Shown piece after piece: positions 1 through 9,816 of a stretch of DNA of 64,000 nucleotides. A program made the position numbers and the translations under genes. The notes below the pieces were generated by a model, which worked only from the letters and a program-made list of their open reading frames with translations, searched no databases and was not told the origin of the DNA. This stretch comes from Chrysemys picta bellii (Eukaryota; Chordata; Testudines; Emydidae), in NCBI RefSeq assembly GCF_011386835.1, contig NC_088791.1, forward strand, positions 51,975,498-52,039,497, given 5' to 3'. The stretch's first letter is position 1. Every line of letters starts with the position of its first letter.

Positions 1-535
1 CTGAATTTGGCTAGCTTCAACCTCTGGCTATTGGATTGTGTTATAGCTTTCTCTGTTAGATTGAAGAGCCCATTATTAAATATTTGTTTTCCCCATGCAG
101 ATACTTGTAGATGGTTACCTTTTATTTGTTAAGCTGAATAGATTGAGCTCCATGAGTTTATTCTTGTGGCTCTTTTCTGAACCTTCTTCAATTTCTCCAC
201 ATCTTTCTTGAGTTGTGGGTGCCAGAACTGGATACAGTATTCCCGCTGCAATCGCACCAGTGCCAAATACAGAGGCAAAATAACCTCTCTACTCTTACTT
301 AAGATTCCCACATTTATGCATTCCAGGATCACACTAACTGTTTTGGCCACAGTGTCAGGTTGGGAACTTGCATTCAGCTGATTCTCCACCACAACCCCCA
401 AATCTTTTTTAAAGTCCGTGAGTATTGCCTGCATTCTTTGTTCCTAAGATGTACACATTTACATTTAACTATGTTAAAACACATATTGTGTGCTTGCTGT
501 CAGTTTACCAAGTGATCCAGATTGTTCTGGTGGAT
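1..535 (-). mobile_element. CR1-type LINE fragment, old
   Basis: The minus strand of about 129-434 encodes a reverse-transcriptase C-terminal segment typical of CR1 non-LTR retrotransposons. The recognisable pieces are SREVILPLYLALVR followed by EYCIQFWHPQ and a KKDVEKLKKVQKRAT tail. The same block recurs in the better preserved CR1 copy at 61.8-62.5 kb, which supports the call. The reading frame breaks on both sides and no CR1 3' terminus is seen inside the window, so this is an old, truncated piece with approximate boundaries. It is a remnant, not a gene. Confidence 0.75.
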
Positions 536-1210
536 TCTCTATAACTTGAAGCCTTTAAATCCAACATAAAAAAGTCTAAACCTTCTTGTCACATAGAAAT
601 GATAAAAGCAGTCTTGGCCACTCCTGCTGTCTGGGCATCAAGCAGCAGACAGGAATTCAGCATAACCTATAGATGCGAACTGGAGTAACAAGTGGCAGGC
701 ATGCCACCTCTGTGCTGTTCTTTCTGCCATTTGTTCCATTTGCTTACCCCAATATATGCACATTCCTTTAGGCTTATTTGGACTGAATCTCAGCCAGTGA
801 GCTCTCATCCAGGCTCCAAGCTCTATCAGCACCTAGGTAAGCTGCTCAGCTGCAACAACTGAATCAGGAGAGAGCTGAGATACAGTGTTCGTTGTCATCT
901 ACATATAGTGAACATGCCAAAACAAGCAAATTAAAAAAAATACTAGATAATTTTATTTCATTGTATATTCAGTCTCTTTTCTGTTTATTGTACAGTTGGA
1001 ATCAAATAGACTTGAGAATTTTTTAATATATTCACTCTAGTAATCTCAAATGAAGTATCTTTAGTCTGTTTTATAATGAGTTTTCCTGTTGAATTAATTC
1101 TGCCAAGTCAAGGGACTAGATCATATAGTTCTGTATTCAACAAGGCTTTGAACATACTCCTTTGGCTTTAACCACTGCATCACACAGCCGTAAACCTTTC
1201 GTCTTCTGTT
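536..1210. other. AT-rich DNA, nothing recognised
   Basis: I see no coding frame, repeat family or RNA gene here. The stretch ends directly at the target duplication of the Harbinger element. Confidence 0.5.
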
Positions 1211-1229
1211 TTAGGCCATGTCTACACTA
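1211..1229 (+). repeat. Left TSD (TTA) and terminal inverted repeat of the Harbinger element
   Basis: TTA at 1211-1213 is the target duplication. GGCCATGTCTACACTA at 1214-1229 is the terminal inverted repeat, matching the reverse complement of 12270-12285 with two mismatches. Confidence 0.92.
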
Positions 1230-1592
1230 CGAGAGTAGTTCGATTTTACTTAAATCGAATTTTTGGAATCGATATTGCAAAGTCGAACGTGTGTGTCCAC
1301 ACTAAGGACAGTAATTCGACTTTGTGAGTCCACACTAACGGGGAAAGCGTCGACATTCGAAGCGGTGCACTGTGGTCAGCTATCCCACAGTTCCCGCAGT
1401 CCCCGCTGCCCATTGGAATTCTGGGTGTAGCCGCAAAAGCCTTCTGGGTAAAAAAAATGTGTCCAGGGTGCTTTTGGGTAACTGTCATCATCCGTCCATC
1501 ACTCCTGCCCTCCCTCCCTGAAAGTGCCGGCGGGAAATCAGTTCGCGCACTTTTCCAGTCAGTGACAGCGCGGACGCCACAGCACTGCGAGC

Positions 1593-2874
1593 ATGGAGCA
1601 CGCTGCGACCATCGCTGCAGTTGTGGCCGCTCTCAACGCCTCGCAGCTTATCATACACCTTTCCCTGAGGCAGATGCAGATAAGTCAGGCGAGGAGGCTA
1701 CGGCACCGCGGTGAGGGCCTGAAGTCTGAGAGTAGCACAGACCTCTCAGAAAGCACGGGACCCAGCGCCGAGGACATCACGGTGGCAATGGGTCATGTTG
1801 ATGCCGTGGAACGGCGATTCTGGGCCCGGGAAACAAGCACTGAGTGGTGGGACCGCATAGTGCTGCAGGTCTGGGATGAATCCCAGTGGCTGCGAAACTT
1901 TCGCATGAGGAAGGGAACTTTCCTGGAACTTTGTGAGTTGCTGTCCCCTGCCCTGAAGCACAATGACAGGGTTGCGAGCTGCCCTGACTGTCCAGAAGTG
2001 AGTGGCCATAGCCCTCTGGAAGCTTGCAACGCCAGACAGCTACCGGTCAGTCGCGAACCAGTTTGGGGTGGGCAAATCTACCGTGGGGGTTGTTGTGATG
2101 CAAGTGGCCAAGGCAATCGTTGATGTACTGCTGCCAAAGGTAGTGACCCTGGGAAACGTGGAGGCGATCATAGATGGCTTCGCAGCGATGGGATTCCCAA
2201 ACTGCGGTGGGGCCATAGATGGAACTCACATCCCTATCCTGGCACCGGACCACCAGGCCAGCCAGTACATTAACAGAAAGGGCTACTTTTCCATGGTGCT
2301 GCAAGCACTGGTGGACCACAGGGGACGTTTTACCAACATCTACGTCGGATGGCCGGGCAAGGTTCATGACGCTCGTGTTTTCAGGAACTCTGGTCTGTTT
2401 AGACGGCTGCAGCAAGGTATTTACTTCCCGGACCACAAAATAACTGTTGGGGATGTGGAGATGCCTATAGTCATCCTCAGGGACCCAGCCTACCCGCTAA
2501 TGCCCTGGCTCATGAAGCCCTATACTGGCACCCTGGACAGTGAAAAAGAACTCTTCAACTACCGGCTGAGCAAGTGCAGAATGGTGGTGGAGTGTGCTTT
2601 TGGCCGTCTCAAGGGGAGATGGAGAAGCTTACTGACTCGCTGTGATCTCAGCTAAACCAATATCCCCATTGTTATAGCAGCTTGCTGTGTGCTCCACAAT
2701 CTCTGTGAGAGCAAGGGGGAGACCTTTATGGCGGGGTGGGAGGTTGAGGCAAATAGCCTGGCTTCTGATTACGCACAGCCAGACAGCCGGGCGATTAGAA
2801 GAGACCAGCGGGACGCGCTGTGCATCCGGGAGGCTTTGAAAGCTAGGTTCCTGAGTGAGCAGGGTAACTTGTGA
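1593..2874 (+). pseudogene. Harbinger transposase (HARBI1-like DDE nuclease), broken
   Basis: The frame opens with ATG at 1593. After an N-terminal region comes a helix-turn-helix-like segment (TPDSYRSVANQFGVGKSTV, about 2029-2085), then the DDE nuclease: first Asp in GAIDGTHI (about 2209), second Asp in GKVHDARVFRNS (about 2359), and the Glu in MVVECAFGRLKGRW (about 2581). The C-terminus ends at the TGA at 2872-2874. Three lesions are visible. A one-base frameshift near 1972 moves the frame from phase 1593 to phase 2002. A TGA follows at 1999-2001, probably from CGA. A TAA lies at 2653-2655 just after LLTRCDLS, with homologous sequence resuming at once (TNIPIVIAACCVLHNLC). All three catalytic residues survive, but no full-length product is expected. 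The family cuts and pastes DNA with the help of the MYB-like partner encoded on the other strand. Confidence 0.92.
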
Positions 2875-2988
2875 CTTTAAAGTTTGTGTACAGAGAAGCT
2901 GAACCTGCCCCCGTTTCTTTACCCAGTTAATGTTGACTATCCTCTCCAGTTACATACCCCCTTCACCCCCTTCCAACACACGTTTCGA

Positions 2989-2994
2989 AATAAA
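2989..2994 (+). terminator. Polyadenylation signal (AATAAA) for the transposase
   Basis: AATAAA lies about 115 bp after the transposase stop, at the expected distance for its transcript end. Inferred from position only. Confidence 0.5.
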
Positions 2995-2999
2995 ATCAG

Positions 3000-3535
3000 T
3001 TCTACTTTGTTAATGAACACCGTTTTCTTTACTACTGTTTTCGCAGGAATTTTTTAAAACTGGGACACAGACTGTGGTGCGGAGCGGGTGTAGTGTAGTG
3101 ACGCAAATGAAGCTTCTAAACTCAAGGATTGACAGGCTCCGCTGTGGTGGGATGGTTGTTTCAACGGAGCCTGTCACCCCTCCTGATCGGGACTGTGTGT
3201 ATGGGGGGGCTATGTGACTTTGTGGCAGGGGGAGGACGGTTAAAGATCCCCTGCTGCGTGGCTCTGTGATCCTGCATAAGGACCGCCGCTTAAGATCTGT
3301 AACTGCCCTCCCCCGCCACAAAGTCACAGAGCAACCCACCCCCCACCACATAACATGAAAACCACCTCCCAGACTGACCAGGGTAACTAGTCACTGCACT
3401 GTGTATGTGCCCTGCTGCTGTACCTGCCCCCGCCTATGTACCCTGCCAAAGGTGACTGTCCTGTCCAATTACCAACCCCCTTTCCCCTCCTCCTCCAAAA
3501 GAACATGATGGAAACAGTAGTTAACAGAAACGTAT
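3000..3535. other. Region between the convergent Harbinger genes
   Basis: GC-rich, C- and G-tract-rich DNA lies between the transposase 3' end and the MYB-like gene 3' end. A 113-codon minus-strand frame (3010-3351) shows no recognisable motif and I treat it as chance. Confidence 0.45.
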
Positions 3536-3537
3536 TT

Positions 3538-3543
3538 TTTATT
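3538..3543 (-). terminator. Polyadenylation signal (AATAAA) for the MYB-like gene
   Basis: TTTATT on the plus strand reads AATAAA on the minus strand, about 72 bp past the stop codon of the MYB-like terminal exon. Inferred from position. Confidence 0.5.
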
Positions 3544-3614
3544 ATCAACTACACATGGAACTGGGAGGTGAAACTTGGACGGGGGCTTGTGTCAGGCGGG
3601 AAGGAAAGAACTTG

Positions 3615-4090
3615 TCAAATTTTGGGGAATGAGAGCCTTCTGCTACTAGAGCTCTCTGCAGGGGTGGAGTGAGAGTTAGCACGGACTCTGCCGCCTCTCC
3701 TTCTTTGGACTTTGGGTGAGGTGGGTATGGGACTTGGTGGCGGGGGAGAGCGGTTACAGATAGACTGCAGCGGGGCTCTGTCCTCCTGCCTCCGTTCCTG
3801 CAGAACATCCACAAGGCGCTGGAGCGTGTCCGTTTGCTCCCTCAGTAGTCCAAGCAGCGTTTGAGTCGCCTGCTGGTCTTCCTGCCGCCACCTCTCCTCC
3901 CGATCCATGTTTGCTTGGTGCATTTGGGACAAGTTCTCCCGCCACTGGGTCTGCTGTGCTGCCTGGGCTCGGGAGCAGGCCATAAGCTCCGAGAACATGT
4001 CCTCCCGTGTCCTCTTCTTCTTACGCCTAATCTGCGCTAGCCTCTGGGAGTGTGATGCCAGGCTAGGTTGTGAGACAGTCGCAGATGTGG
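3615..4090 (-). CDS. MYB/SANT-like Harbinger accessory protein, exon 2
   Basis: This is the C-terminal exon of the Harbinger DNA-binding partner. A good acceptor (ATTCCCACAG) lies directly upstream at 4100-4091 on the minus strand. The exon then encodes a basic stretch (RRKKKRTRED), a Gln/Arg/Glu-rich likely coiled-coil region (QTQWRENL, REERWRQEDQQ, LREQTDTLQRLVDVLQERRQ), and a Pro/Ser-rich tail ending at 3615. Exon 1 (11313-11889) is 577 nt and leaves one extra nucleotide. This exon is 476 nt and begins with the two that complete the codon. The joined frame is 1,053 nt, or 350 residues, with no internal stop. In this superfamily the partner is thought to carry the transposase to the nucleus and to the element ends. 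The splice is predicted, not observed. Confidence 0.75.
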
Positions 4091-4587
4091 CTGTGGGAAT
4101 GGGAAAAAGGGAGTGAATTCCTCAGAAAGATAAATGTAGTTGTGAACAAAGAACATAGTCTTTCTCTGTGAACAAGACCATGCACAGCACCTATCACATG
4201 CGCACTCAGCACAAGGTCGAATTCTCGGCTTTCGCATTCAGTGCCTGGGGTCTTGCACAGCACATTTGAGAAGCGGGGCAGCACAACGGAATTTCTGTTG
4301 CAGGCAGACATGGTAAGCCGTAGACTTGTGGCAGCTTAAAACTTTTATATTAGCACTGGCCTCATTTCACATTGAAAGCAATGTCAGTCCCTGCTGCCAG
4401 CAATCCGGCAAGCGGGAACTCTGCCCCTGTCCCACCCCCTCGCGGCTGTCCCCGGGAACGATCCCTGTAGGCTGCCCCTCTCCCGCCTCCACCGCGTGGC
4501 TGCAAACCAGCGGTTACAGTTCTGTTAAGGAACGGGAAAGCAGTCCCAACACTAACATTCCCCTTACGTAATTCAAAGCAGGTCACC

Positions 4588-4879
4588 ATGAGCGACATCA
4601 CTCTGATGAGGATCTCTGACAGTGAGAAAGAGAGAATGCTCCGGGAAAGCCCCCAAAAGACCAGGGCCGTATACCGCCCTGCTGTGCAGAGCAATGATTC
4701 CCGAGTACTTGATTGTCTCGTGGCGCGGCAACGTGTCGTACTACGGAGGACCCAATAAGGCCGCTCTCCCCAGGAACCTCATGCAACGGCTTTCCAATTA
4801 CCTCCAGGAGAGCTTCATCGAGATGTCCCAGGAGGATTTCTGCTCTATCCCCGGACATATAGACCGCATTTTACTGTAG
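4588..4879 (+). pseudogene. Possible third Harbinger ORF in the MYB-like intron, frameshifted
   Basis: ATG at 4588 opens MSDITLMRISDSEKERMLRE in one frame. After a shift in the A/C-rich stretch around 4640-4655 the next frame continues (PGPYTALLCRAMIP, SWRGNVSYYGGPNKAALPRN, YLQESFIEMSQEDFCSIPGH) to the TAG at 4877-4879. The whole would be about 97 residues. It lies antisense inside the predicted intron of the MYB-like gene, a few dozen bp left of the DIRS insertion. Its balanced composition and hydrophilic helix-like end look like real protein rather than noise. From memory, similar sequence recurs in turtle repeats, but I cannot verify that. No domain is recognised and no function is claimed. 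Confidence 0.45.
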
Positions 4880-4948
4880 CTGCAGTAGCAGGGACTAAAC
4901 AGTAGAGCGGCTTGGGCAGGACAATCACGCAAAACCGGACATTGCTAG

Positions 4949-5129
4949 TTCTTCTTCGAGTGCTTGCTCATATCCATTCCATTAGGTGTGTGCGCGCCGC
5001 GTGCACGATCGTCGGAAGATTTTTACCCTAGCAACACCGGCGGGTCGGCTGTGGAGCCCCCTAGAGTGGCGCCTTCATGGCGCTGAATATATACCCCAGC
5101 CGACCCGGCGCCCCCCTCAGTTCCTTCTT
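4949..5129 (+). repeat. Left inverted terminal repeat of the DIRS element
   Basis: About 180 bp matches the reverse complement of 10970-11151 almost throughout; the outermost 20 bp differ most. It contains a TATA-like word (ATATATACCCC near 5088) and GC-rich blocks, plausibly the promoter of the element. Confidence 0.9.
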
Positions 5130-5327
5130 ACCGCCCCTGACGGTCGTTGGAACTGTGGAGCGCTGCTTAGCTGTTCTCCACTCTCCCTAGCTTACTTCAT
5201 TATTCGTAGTTATAGTTATAGTTATAGTCCTAGTGTTGTAGTTTTAAAAGTTGTCTAGTTGTTTTAATAGTTCAGGGGATTAAGGGGGTCGTCTCCCCCT
5301 TTCTCCCCCGGCCGCGGGGCCGGGCTC

Positions 5328-7844
5328 ATGCCCAACGCTCCCGGCTTCAAGCTGTGCGCCTCCTGCGCTAAGCCTATGCCCACGAGCGACCCGCACGACT
5401 CCTGTCTGAAGTGCCTGGGAGAGTCCCATCAAACAGATAAGTGCAAGATCTGTAAGGCCTTCAGACCAAGGACCAAGAAGGAGCGGGACTTTCGGCTCCG
5501 GCAACTCCTGATGGAGGCGGCACTTACTCCGGACGCTCCATCCACAAGTCAAGCCCCGGCACCTTGCGCCTCGGTGCGCAGTGCCCCGGCGGCACCGGCC
5601 ATGACGACCACGCGAGTGGCGTCAGATGAGCCTTCCCGGCACCGGACCTCGTCGGCACCGCAAGCACGGCAAGTGCCTCGGCGCCGGTCATTATCCCCAG
5701 GGCATAAGAAAGCCCATAAGACGGGGACTTCCGTGCCGAAGACGCTGGCTCCCCCAGTGCCGGGGGTAGAGCCGCGTACGCCGGTGGAGCACCGGAAACA
5801 GGTGCCTCCAGCACCGTCGACTCCGGCGCCGAGGCCGTTGAGTCCGGTGCAGACGGCGTCTCCACCGAGGCCGGCGGTGATACAGTGCCTCCCGTCGACG
5901 CCAGAGACCTTCGCGGCGGCGAGAGACTTAATAGCTCTCACGGAGCCGGCACCGCCTCAACCACCGGCACCGACGGCACCGTTGACTCGTCCGGTCCAGT
6001 CGAGGGGGAAACCTGCCTTGATGCGCCCTCCATCACAAGGGCTGGAACCTCGGCACCGATCCAGGTCCCGAAGCAGGTCCCCACGCCGCTCGCAGTCCCG
6101 GCACCGAGTATCGTCTCGGCACCGGTCGTACTCGCGGCCAAGATCTTCTTCGCGGCACCGCTCTACGTCTCGGCACCGCTATGATCGTCGGCACCGATCA
6201 ACGTCGAGACGTAGTTCTCGGCACCGCCACGGTCGACGCTCGACGTCGAGGGGCCGCTCCCGGCACCGGGCTTACTCCAGGTCCTCGTCGAGGTCCAGAT
6301 CCGACTCCCGGCACCGACGAGGTCATCGGCACCGGTCGCGGTCCCGGCACCGATCGCCGGCACCGCGCAGAGATAGGTCATCTCCAGACCGGCACCGTGC
6401 GGCACCACAGCCCACGGGGCTCGTTTCATCTCTCGCGGCACCGCCATGGCCGTCAAGATCGGTGTCTCGCTCCTCGGAGGACCTGTCGAGATCGGCATAT
6501 CCCCCTCAAGGGCAAGCCGAGGAACGAAACTTGGGCCGTTGGCAGGAGATGGCAGAGGACCACTCTCATGGACCATCTCACTGGTCGTTTTGGACCCCGT
6601 GGGCGTACCATCAGGCGCAAGGGGCTCCAATAGCTTCGACCTCTCGCTCGGGTCACTCCGTTAGAAGGGCCCCGGAGTCCACCATCTCTCGGCCTCCGCC
6701 AGGGGGCATGGAGGCTTCAGTGTCCACACCACCCGACATGGACCCAAGTGCAGGTGATGCCCCGGCCCAAGAGCAGGGGGATCAGGACCCCCCCTTGGAT
6801 CCAGTGCCACCGGAGGCATCCTCTTCCTCCTCTCCGGATGAGGCAGTGGCGGGCACTTCCTGTACGGGTCCCCCTCCGATAGATCTTCGGGCTCACCAGG
6901 ATCTCCTGCGTAGGATGGCCCGTAACATGGACCTACAGGTGGAAGAGATACTGGAGGTTCACGACCCGATCGTGAATATCCTTGGAGCAGATGCCCCATC
7001 GAGGGTGGCGTTACCTCTGATCCGCACGATCCAAACAAATGCGGATACGATATGGCAAACCCCTGCCTCCATTCCACCCACAGCGAGAGGGGTGGAAAGA
7101 AAATACTTTGTCCCGTCTAAGGACTGTGGGTACTTGTATACCCACCCCCAACCGTGTTCACTGGTGGTGGAATCAGTGAATGCACGAGAGCGCCACGGCC
7201 AGCAGGCTGCAGCGCCTAAATCAAAAGAGGCTAAGCGGCTCGATCTGTTTGGCCGCAAGGTTTACTCAGCCGGAGGGCTACAACTTAGAGCGGCGAACCA
7301 ACAGGCGCTACTGAGCCGCTACAATTTCAACTCCTGGAACTCTATGGGGAAGTTTAAGGAGTTGATTCCCCAAGAGTCCAGGGAGGAGTTTGGAGCCATG
7401 GTAGAGGAGGGCAAGAAGGTGGCTCGGACCTCCTTGCAAGCCTCCTTGGACATTGCAGACTCAGCGGCGAGGACCCTGGCTTCGGGTATCGCTATGCGCA
7501 GGATCTCCTGGCTTCAGGTTTCGGGTTTGCCTCCGGAGCTGCAGCAAACCCTACAAGATCTGCCTTTTGAGGGTCATGGATTGTTCTCGGATAAGACGGA
7601 CTCTCGCCTGCAGAGCCTCAAGGACTCGAGAACAATCATGCGCTCCCTGGGGATGCATGTTGTGGGCCCCCAGCGCAGGCCGTTTAGGCCGCAGCCTCAG
7701 CGCTTCTACCCCCCCCCGCCTCGTCAGAGACAGGACTCGGCCCGGAGGCGAGGGCGAGGTGGTAGAAGAAGGTGGACCGGCCCTCAACCTGGCCAGAACC
7801 AGGGGCCACCTAGACCACCTTCAGGCCCCAGGCAGAACTTTTGA
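5328..7844 (+). CDS. DIRS Gag-like protein with zinc-binding N-terminus and RS-rich domain
   Basis: ATG at 5328 is the first good start after the left repeat and the frame runs 838 residues to the TGA at 7842-7844. Residues 10-42 form a Cys/His cluster (C10, C13, H23, C26, C29, H34, C39, C42) around the CLGESH motif seen in DIRS first ORFs, probably binding zinc and nucleic acid. Residues about 60-230 are Pro/Ala/Thr-rich. Residues about 235-360 are arginine/serine/histidine-rich (RHRSRSRSRSPRRSQSRHR and similar), coded by DNA full of the heptamer GGCACCG. A more ordered segment follows from about 525 (RKYFVPSKDCGYLYTHP, SLVVESVNARERHG, ALLSRYNFNSWNSM), and the tail is basic and Pro/Arg-rich. 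The likely role is packaging of the RNA template. The stop overlaps the next ORF, which is open in the +1 frame. Confidence 0.85.
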   Translation: MPNAPGFKLCASCAKPMPTSDPHDSCLKCLGESHQTDKCKICKAFRPRTKKERDFRLRQLLMEAALTPDAPSTSQAPAPCASVRSAPAAPAMTTTRVASDEPSRHRTSSAPQARQVPRRRSLSPGHKKAHKTGTSVPKTLAPPVPGVEPRTPVEHRKQVPPAPSTPAPRPLSPVQTASPPRPAVIQCLPSTPETFAAARDLIALTEPAPPQPPAPTAPLTRPVQSRGKPALMRPPSQGLEPRHRSRSRSRSPRRSQSRHRVSSRHRSYSRPRSSSRHRSTSRHRYDRRHRSTSRRSSRHRHGRRSTSRGRSRHRAYSRSSSRSRSDSRHRRGHRHRSRSRHRSPAPRRDRSSPDRHRAAPQPTGLVSSLAAPPWPSRSVSRSSEDLSRSAYPPQGQAEERNLGRWQEMAEDHSHGPSHWSFWTPWAYHQAQGAPIASTSRSGHSVRRAPESTISRPPPGGMEASVSTPPDMDPSAGDAPAQEQGDQDPPLDPVPPEASSSSSPDEAVAGTSCTGPPPIDLRAHQDLLRRMARNMDLQVEEILEVHDPIVNILGADAPSRVALPLIRTIQTNADTIWQTPASIPPTARGVERKYFVPSKDCGYLYTHPQPCSLVVESVNARERHGQQAAAPKSKEAKRLDLFGRKVYSAGGLQLRAANQQALLSRYNFNSWNSMGKFKELIPQESREEFGAMVEEGKKVARTSLQASLDIADSAARTLASGIAMRRISWLQVSGLPPELQQTLQDLPFEGHGLFSDKTDSRLQSLKDSRTIMRSLGMHVVGPQRRPFRPQPQRFYPPPPRQRQDSARRRGRGGRRRWTGPQPGQNQGPPRPPSGPRQNF

Positions 7845-9816
7845 AGGTGCGGTCGAGGACGGCGCCCCACTCATCCCCCAGGATCCAGCCCCCTCCTTTC
7901 GGGATCGCCTCTCCCACTTCCACCGTGCTTGGTCCCTTATAACTTCGGACCGTTGGGTCCTCCGCACGGTGGAGAGGGGATACGCTATCCAGTTTTCTTC
8001 ATTTCCCCCCTCCTCCCCCCCTTCCCCGTCCCTCTTCAGGGACCCTTCTCACGAGCAACTTCTTATACAGGAAGTCTCTACGCTCCTCGCCATGGGGGCT
8101 ATAGAGGAGGTTCCAGTGGATTTAAGGGGCAGGGGATTCTATTCCCGTTACTTCCTCATCCCCAAGTCCAAAGGAGGTCTGCGACCCATCTTGGACTTGC
8201 GCGGACTCAACAAATTCGTAGTAAAGTTGAAGTTCCGCATGGTCTCTCTGGGGGCCATTATCCCTTCCCTCGATCCTGGAGACTGGTTCGCCGCCCTCGA
8301 CATGAAAGACGCATACTTTCACATTGCTATTTACCCGCCTCACAGACGCTTCCTCCGATTCGTGGTAAACAGGGTGCACTACCAATTTGCAGTCCTTCCC
8401 TTCGGCCTATCTTCGGCCCCACGGGTCTTCACGAAATGTATGGCTGTCGTGGCAGCGTACCTTCGTCGGCAAGGGATACAAGTGTTCCCGTACCTAGACG
8501 ACTGGCTGGTACGCGGTCGCACCAAGGAACAAGTTCGCGATCACGTCCACATAATAGTGCGCACATTCAACAAGTTGGGTATCCTACTCAACAAGGTCAA
8601 ATCCACTCTAGAACCTACCCAGAGAATAGAATTCATCGGTGCGGTTCTAGACTCCAGACGCGCACAAGCCATCCTGCCAGACAATCGCTTTTGCACCATC
8701 ACGAGCCTCATCCAAGGACTCAAGGCCTTCCCAACTACCACGGTGAGGTCGTGCCTTACCCTGCTGGGTCACATGGCTTCCTGCACGTACGTAACCAGGC
8801 ATGCCAGACTTCGGCTTCGCCCACTCCAGACCTGGGTGTCATCAATATACCGCCCACATCGGGACAGCCTGAATATGGTGGTCACAATCCCGAACTCGGT
8901 CCTGACCTCCCTCACATGGTGGCTAGATCACAATGTGGTTTGCGAAGGGATGCCGTTTCACGCCCCACAACCCTCTCTGCATCTGGTCACAGACGCTTCA
9001 TCTCTGGGTTGGGGCGCCCATCTCAACGAGCACCATACCCAGGGCCTGTGGACTGCACCTCAGCTAGCCCTACACATCAATGTTCGGGAACTGATGGCGG
9101 TGCGCCTGGCGTGCCAGGCATTTCTCAATCTCCTACGGGGCCGCTGTGTGTTAGTTCTCACCGACAACACCACGGCCATGTTTTACATCAACAAGCAAGG
9201 AGGAGCACGTTCGTCAATTCTATGCCAAGAGGCCATTCGCCTGTGGGACTTCTGCATCGCCCACTCAATCCATCTCACGGCATCGTTCCTCCCTGGAGTC
9301 CAGAACACTTTAGCGGACCGACTCAGCAGGTCCTTTCAAACGCACGAGTGGTCTATCCGTCCGGACATCATACATTCCGTCTTCCAGAAGTGGGGGTTTC
9401 CCCAGATAGACCTGTTTGCATCTCGAGACAACAGGAAGTGCCACGTGTTCTGCTCCCTGCAAGGTCGAGCCCCAGGCTCCCTCTCGGATGCGTTTCTCCT
9501 TCCCTGGAAAGACCACCTGTTTTATGCCTTCCCTCCGTTTCCTCTGGTCCACAAGGTACTGCTCAAATTGCGCAGAGACCAGGCACAGGTAATTCTGGTC
9601 GCTCCAGCGTGGCCGAGACAACATTGGTACACCACGCTGCTGGAACTCTCGGTTCAGACACCGATCCCGCTTCCGTTGTATCCGGATCTCATCACGCAGA
9701 ACCACGGCCGGCTGCGTCACCCCGACCTGCAATCACTCCACCTCACGGCGTGGCTGCTCCATGGTTCACCCAGGCAGAGCAACAGTGTTCTCACTCTGTC
9801 CAACAGATTCTGCTGA
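7453..9816 (+). CDS. DIRS reverse transcriptase / RNase H / methyltransferase-like polyprotein
   Basis: The 787-codon open frame overlaps the gag end by 392 nt, and the part before about 7845 is probably not translated on its own. From about 8128 the RT begins (FYSRYFLIPKSKGGLRP, DLRGLNKF, AALDMKDAYFHI, LPFGLSSAPRVFTK), with the catalytic YLDD at 8491-8502. RNase H follows (LVTDASSLGWGAHL at about 8984, NVRELMAVRLA, VLTDNTTAMFYINKQGG, LADRLSR). The last 150 residues (IDLFASRDNRKCHVFCS, FYAFPPFPLVHKVLLKL, VILVAPAWPRQHWY) match the Dam-methyltransferase-like region characteristic of DIRS elements. No good Met lies between the gag stop and the RT core before MGAIEEVP at about 8092, so translation probably needs frameshifting or re-initiation. 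Catalytic residues look intact. Confidence 0.88.
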   Translation: MQTQRRGPWLRVSLCAGSPGFRFRVCLRSCSKPYKICLLRVMDCSRIRRTLACRASRTREQSCAPWGCMLWAPSAGRLGRSLSASTPPRLVRDRTRPGGEGEVVEEGGPALNLARTRGHLDHLQAPGRTFEGAVEDGAPLIPQDPAPSFRDRLSHFHRAWSLITSDRWVLRTVERGYAIQFSSFPPSSPPSPSLFRDPSHEQLLIQEVSTLLAMGAIEEVPVDLRGRGFYSRYFLIPKSKGGLRPILDLRGLNKFVVKLKFRMVSLGAIIPSLDPGDWFAALDMKDAYFHIAIYPPHRRFLRFVVNRVHYQFAVLPFGLSSAPRVFTKCMAVVAAYLRRQGIQVFPYLDDWLVRGRTKEQVRDHVHIIVRTFNKLGILLNKVKSTLEPTQRIEFIGAVLDSRRAQAILPDNRFCTITSLIQGLKAFPTTTVRSCLTLLGHMASCTYVTRHARLRLRPLQTWVSSIYRPHRDSLNMVVTIPNSVLTSLTWWLDHNVVCEGMPFHAPQPSLHLVTDASSLGWGAHLNEHHTQGLWTAPQLALHINVRELMAVRLACQAFLNLLRGRCVLVLTDNTTAMFYINKQGGARSSILCQEAIRLWDFCIAHSIHLTASFLPGVQNTLADRLSRSFQTHEWSIRPDIIHSVFQKWGFPQIDLFASRDNRKCHVFCSLQGRAPGSLSDAFLLPWKDHLFYAFPPFPLVHKVLLKLRRDQAQVILVAPAWPRQHWYTTLLELSVQTPIPLPLYPDLITQNHGRLRHPDLQSLHLTAWLLHGSPRQSNSVLTLSNRFC

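Noticed and set aside
6161..6664. Arg/Gly/Thr-rich open frames on both strands over the gag repeat region
   Set aside because: They are alternative readings of the GGCACCG-rich gag DNA.
7929..9221. First part of the 962-codon frame (proline/serine-rich) as a separate protein
   Set aside because: It overprints the RT and RNase H coding sequence and shows no domain. Only the C-terminal recombinase is supported.
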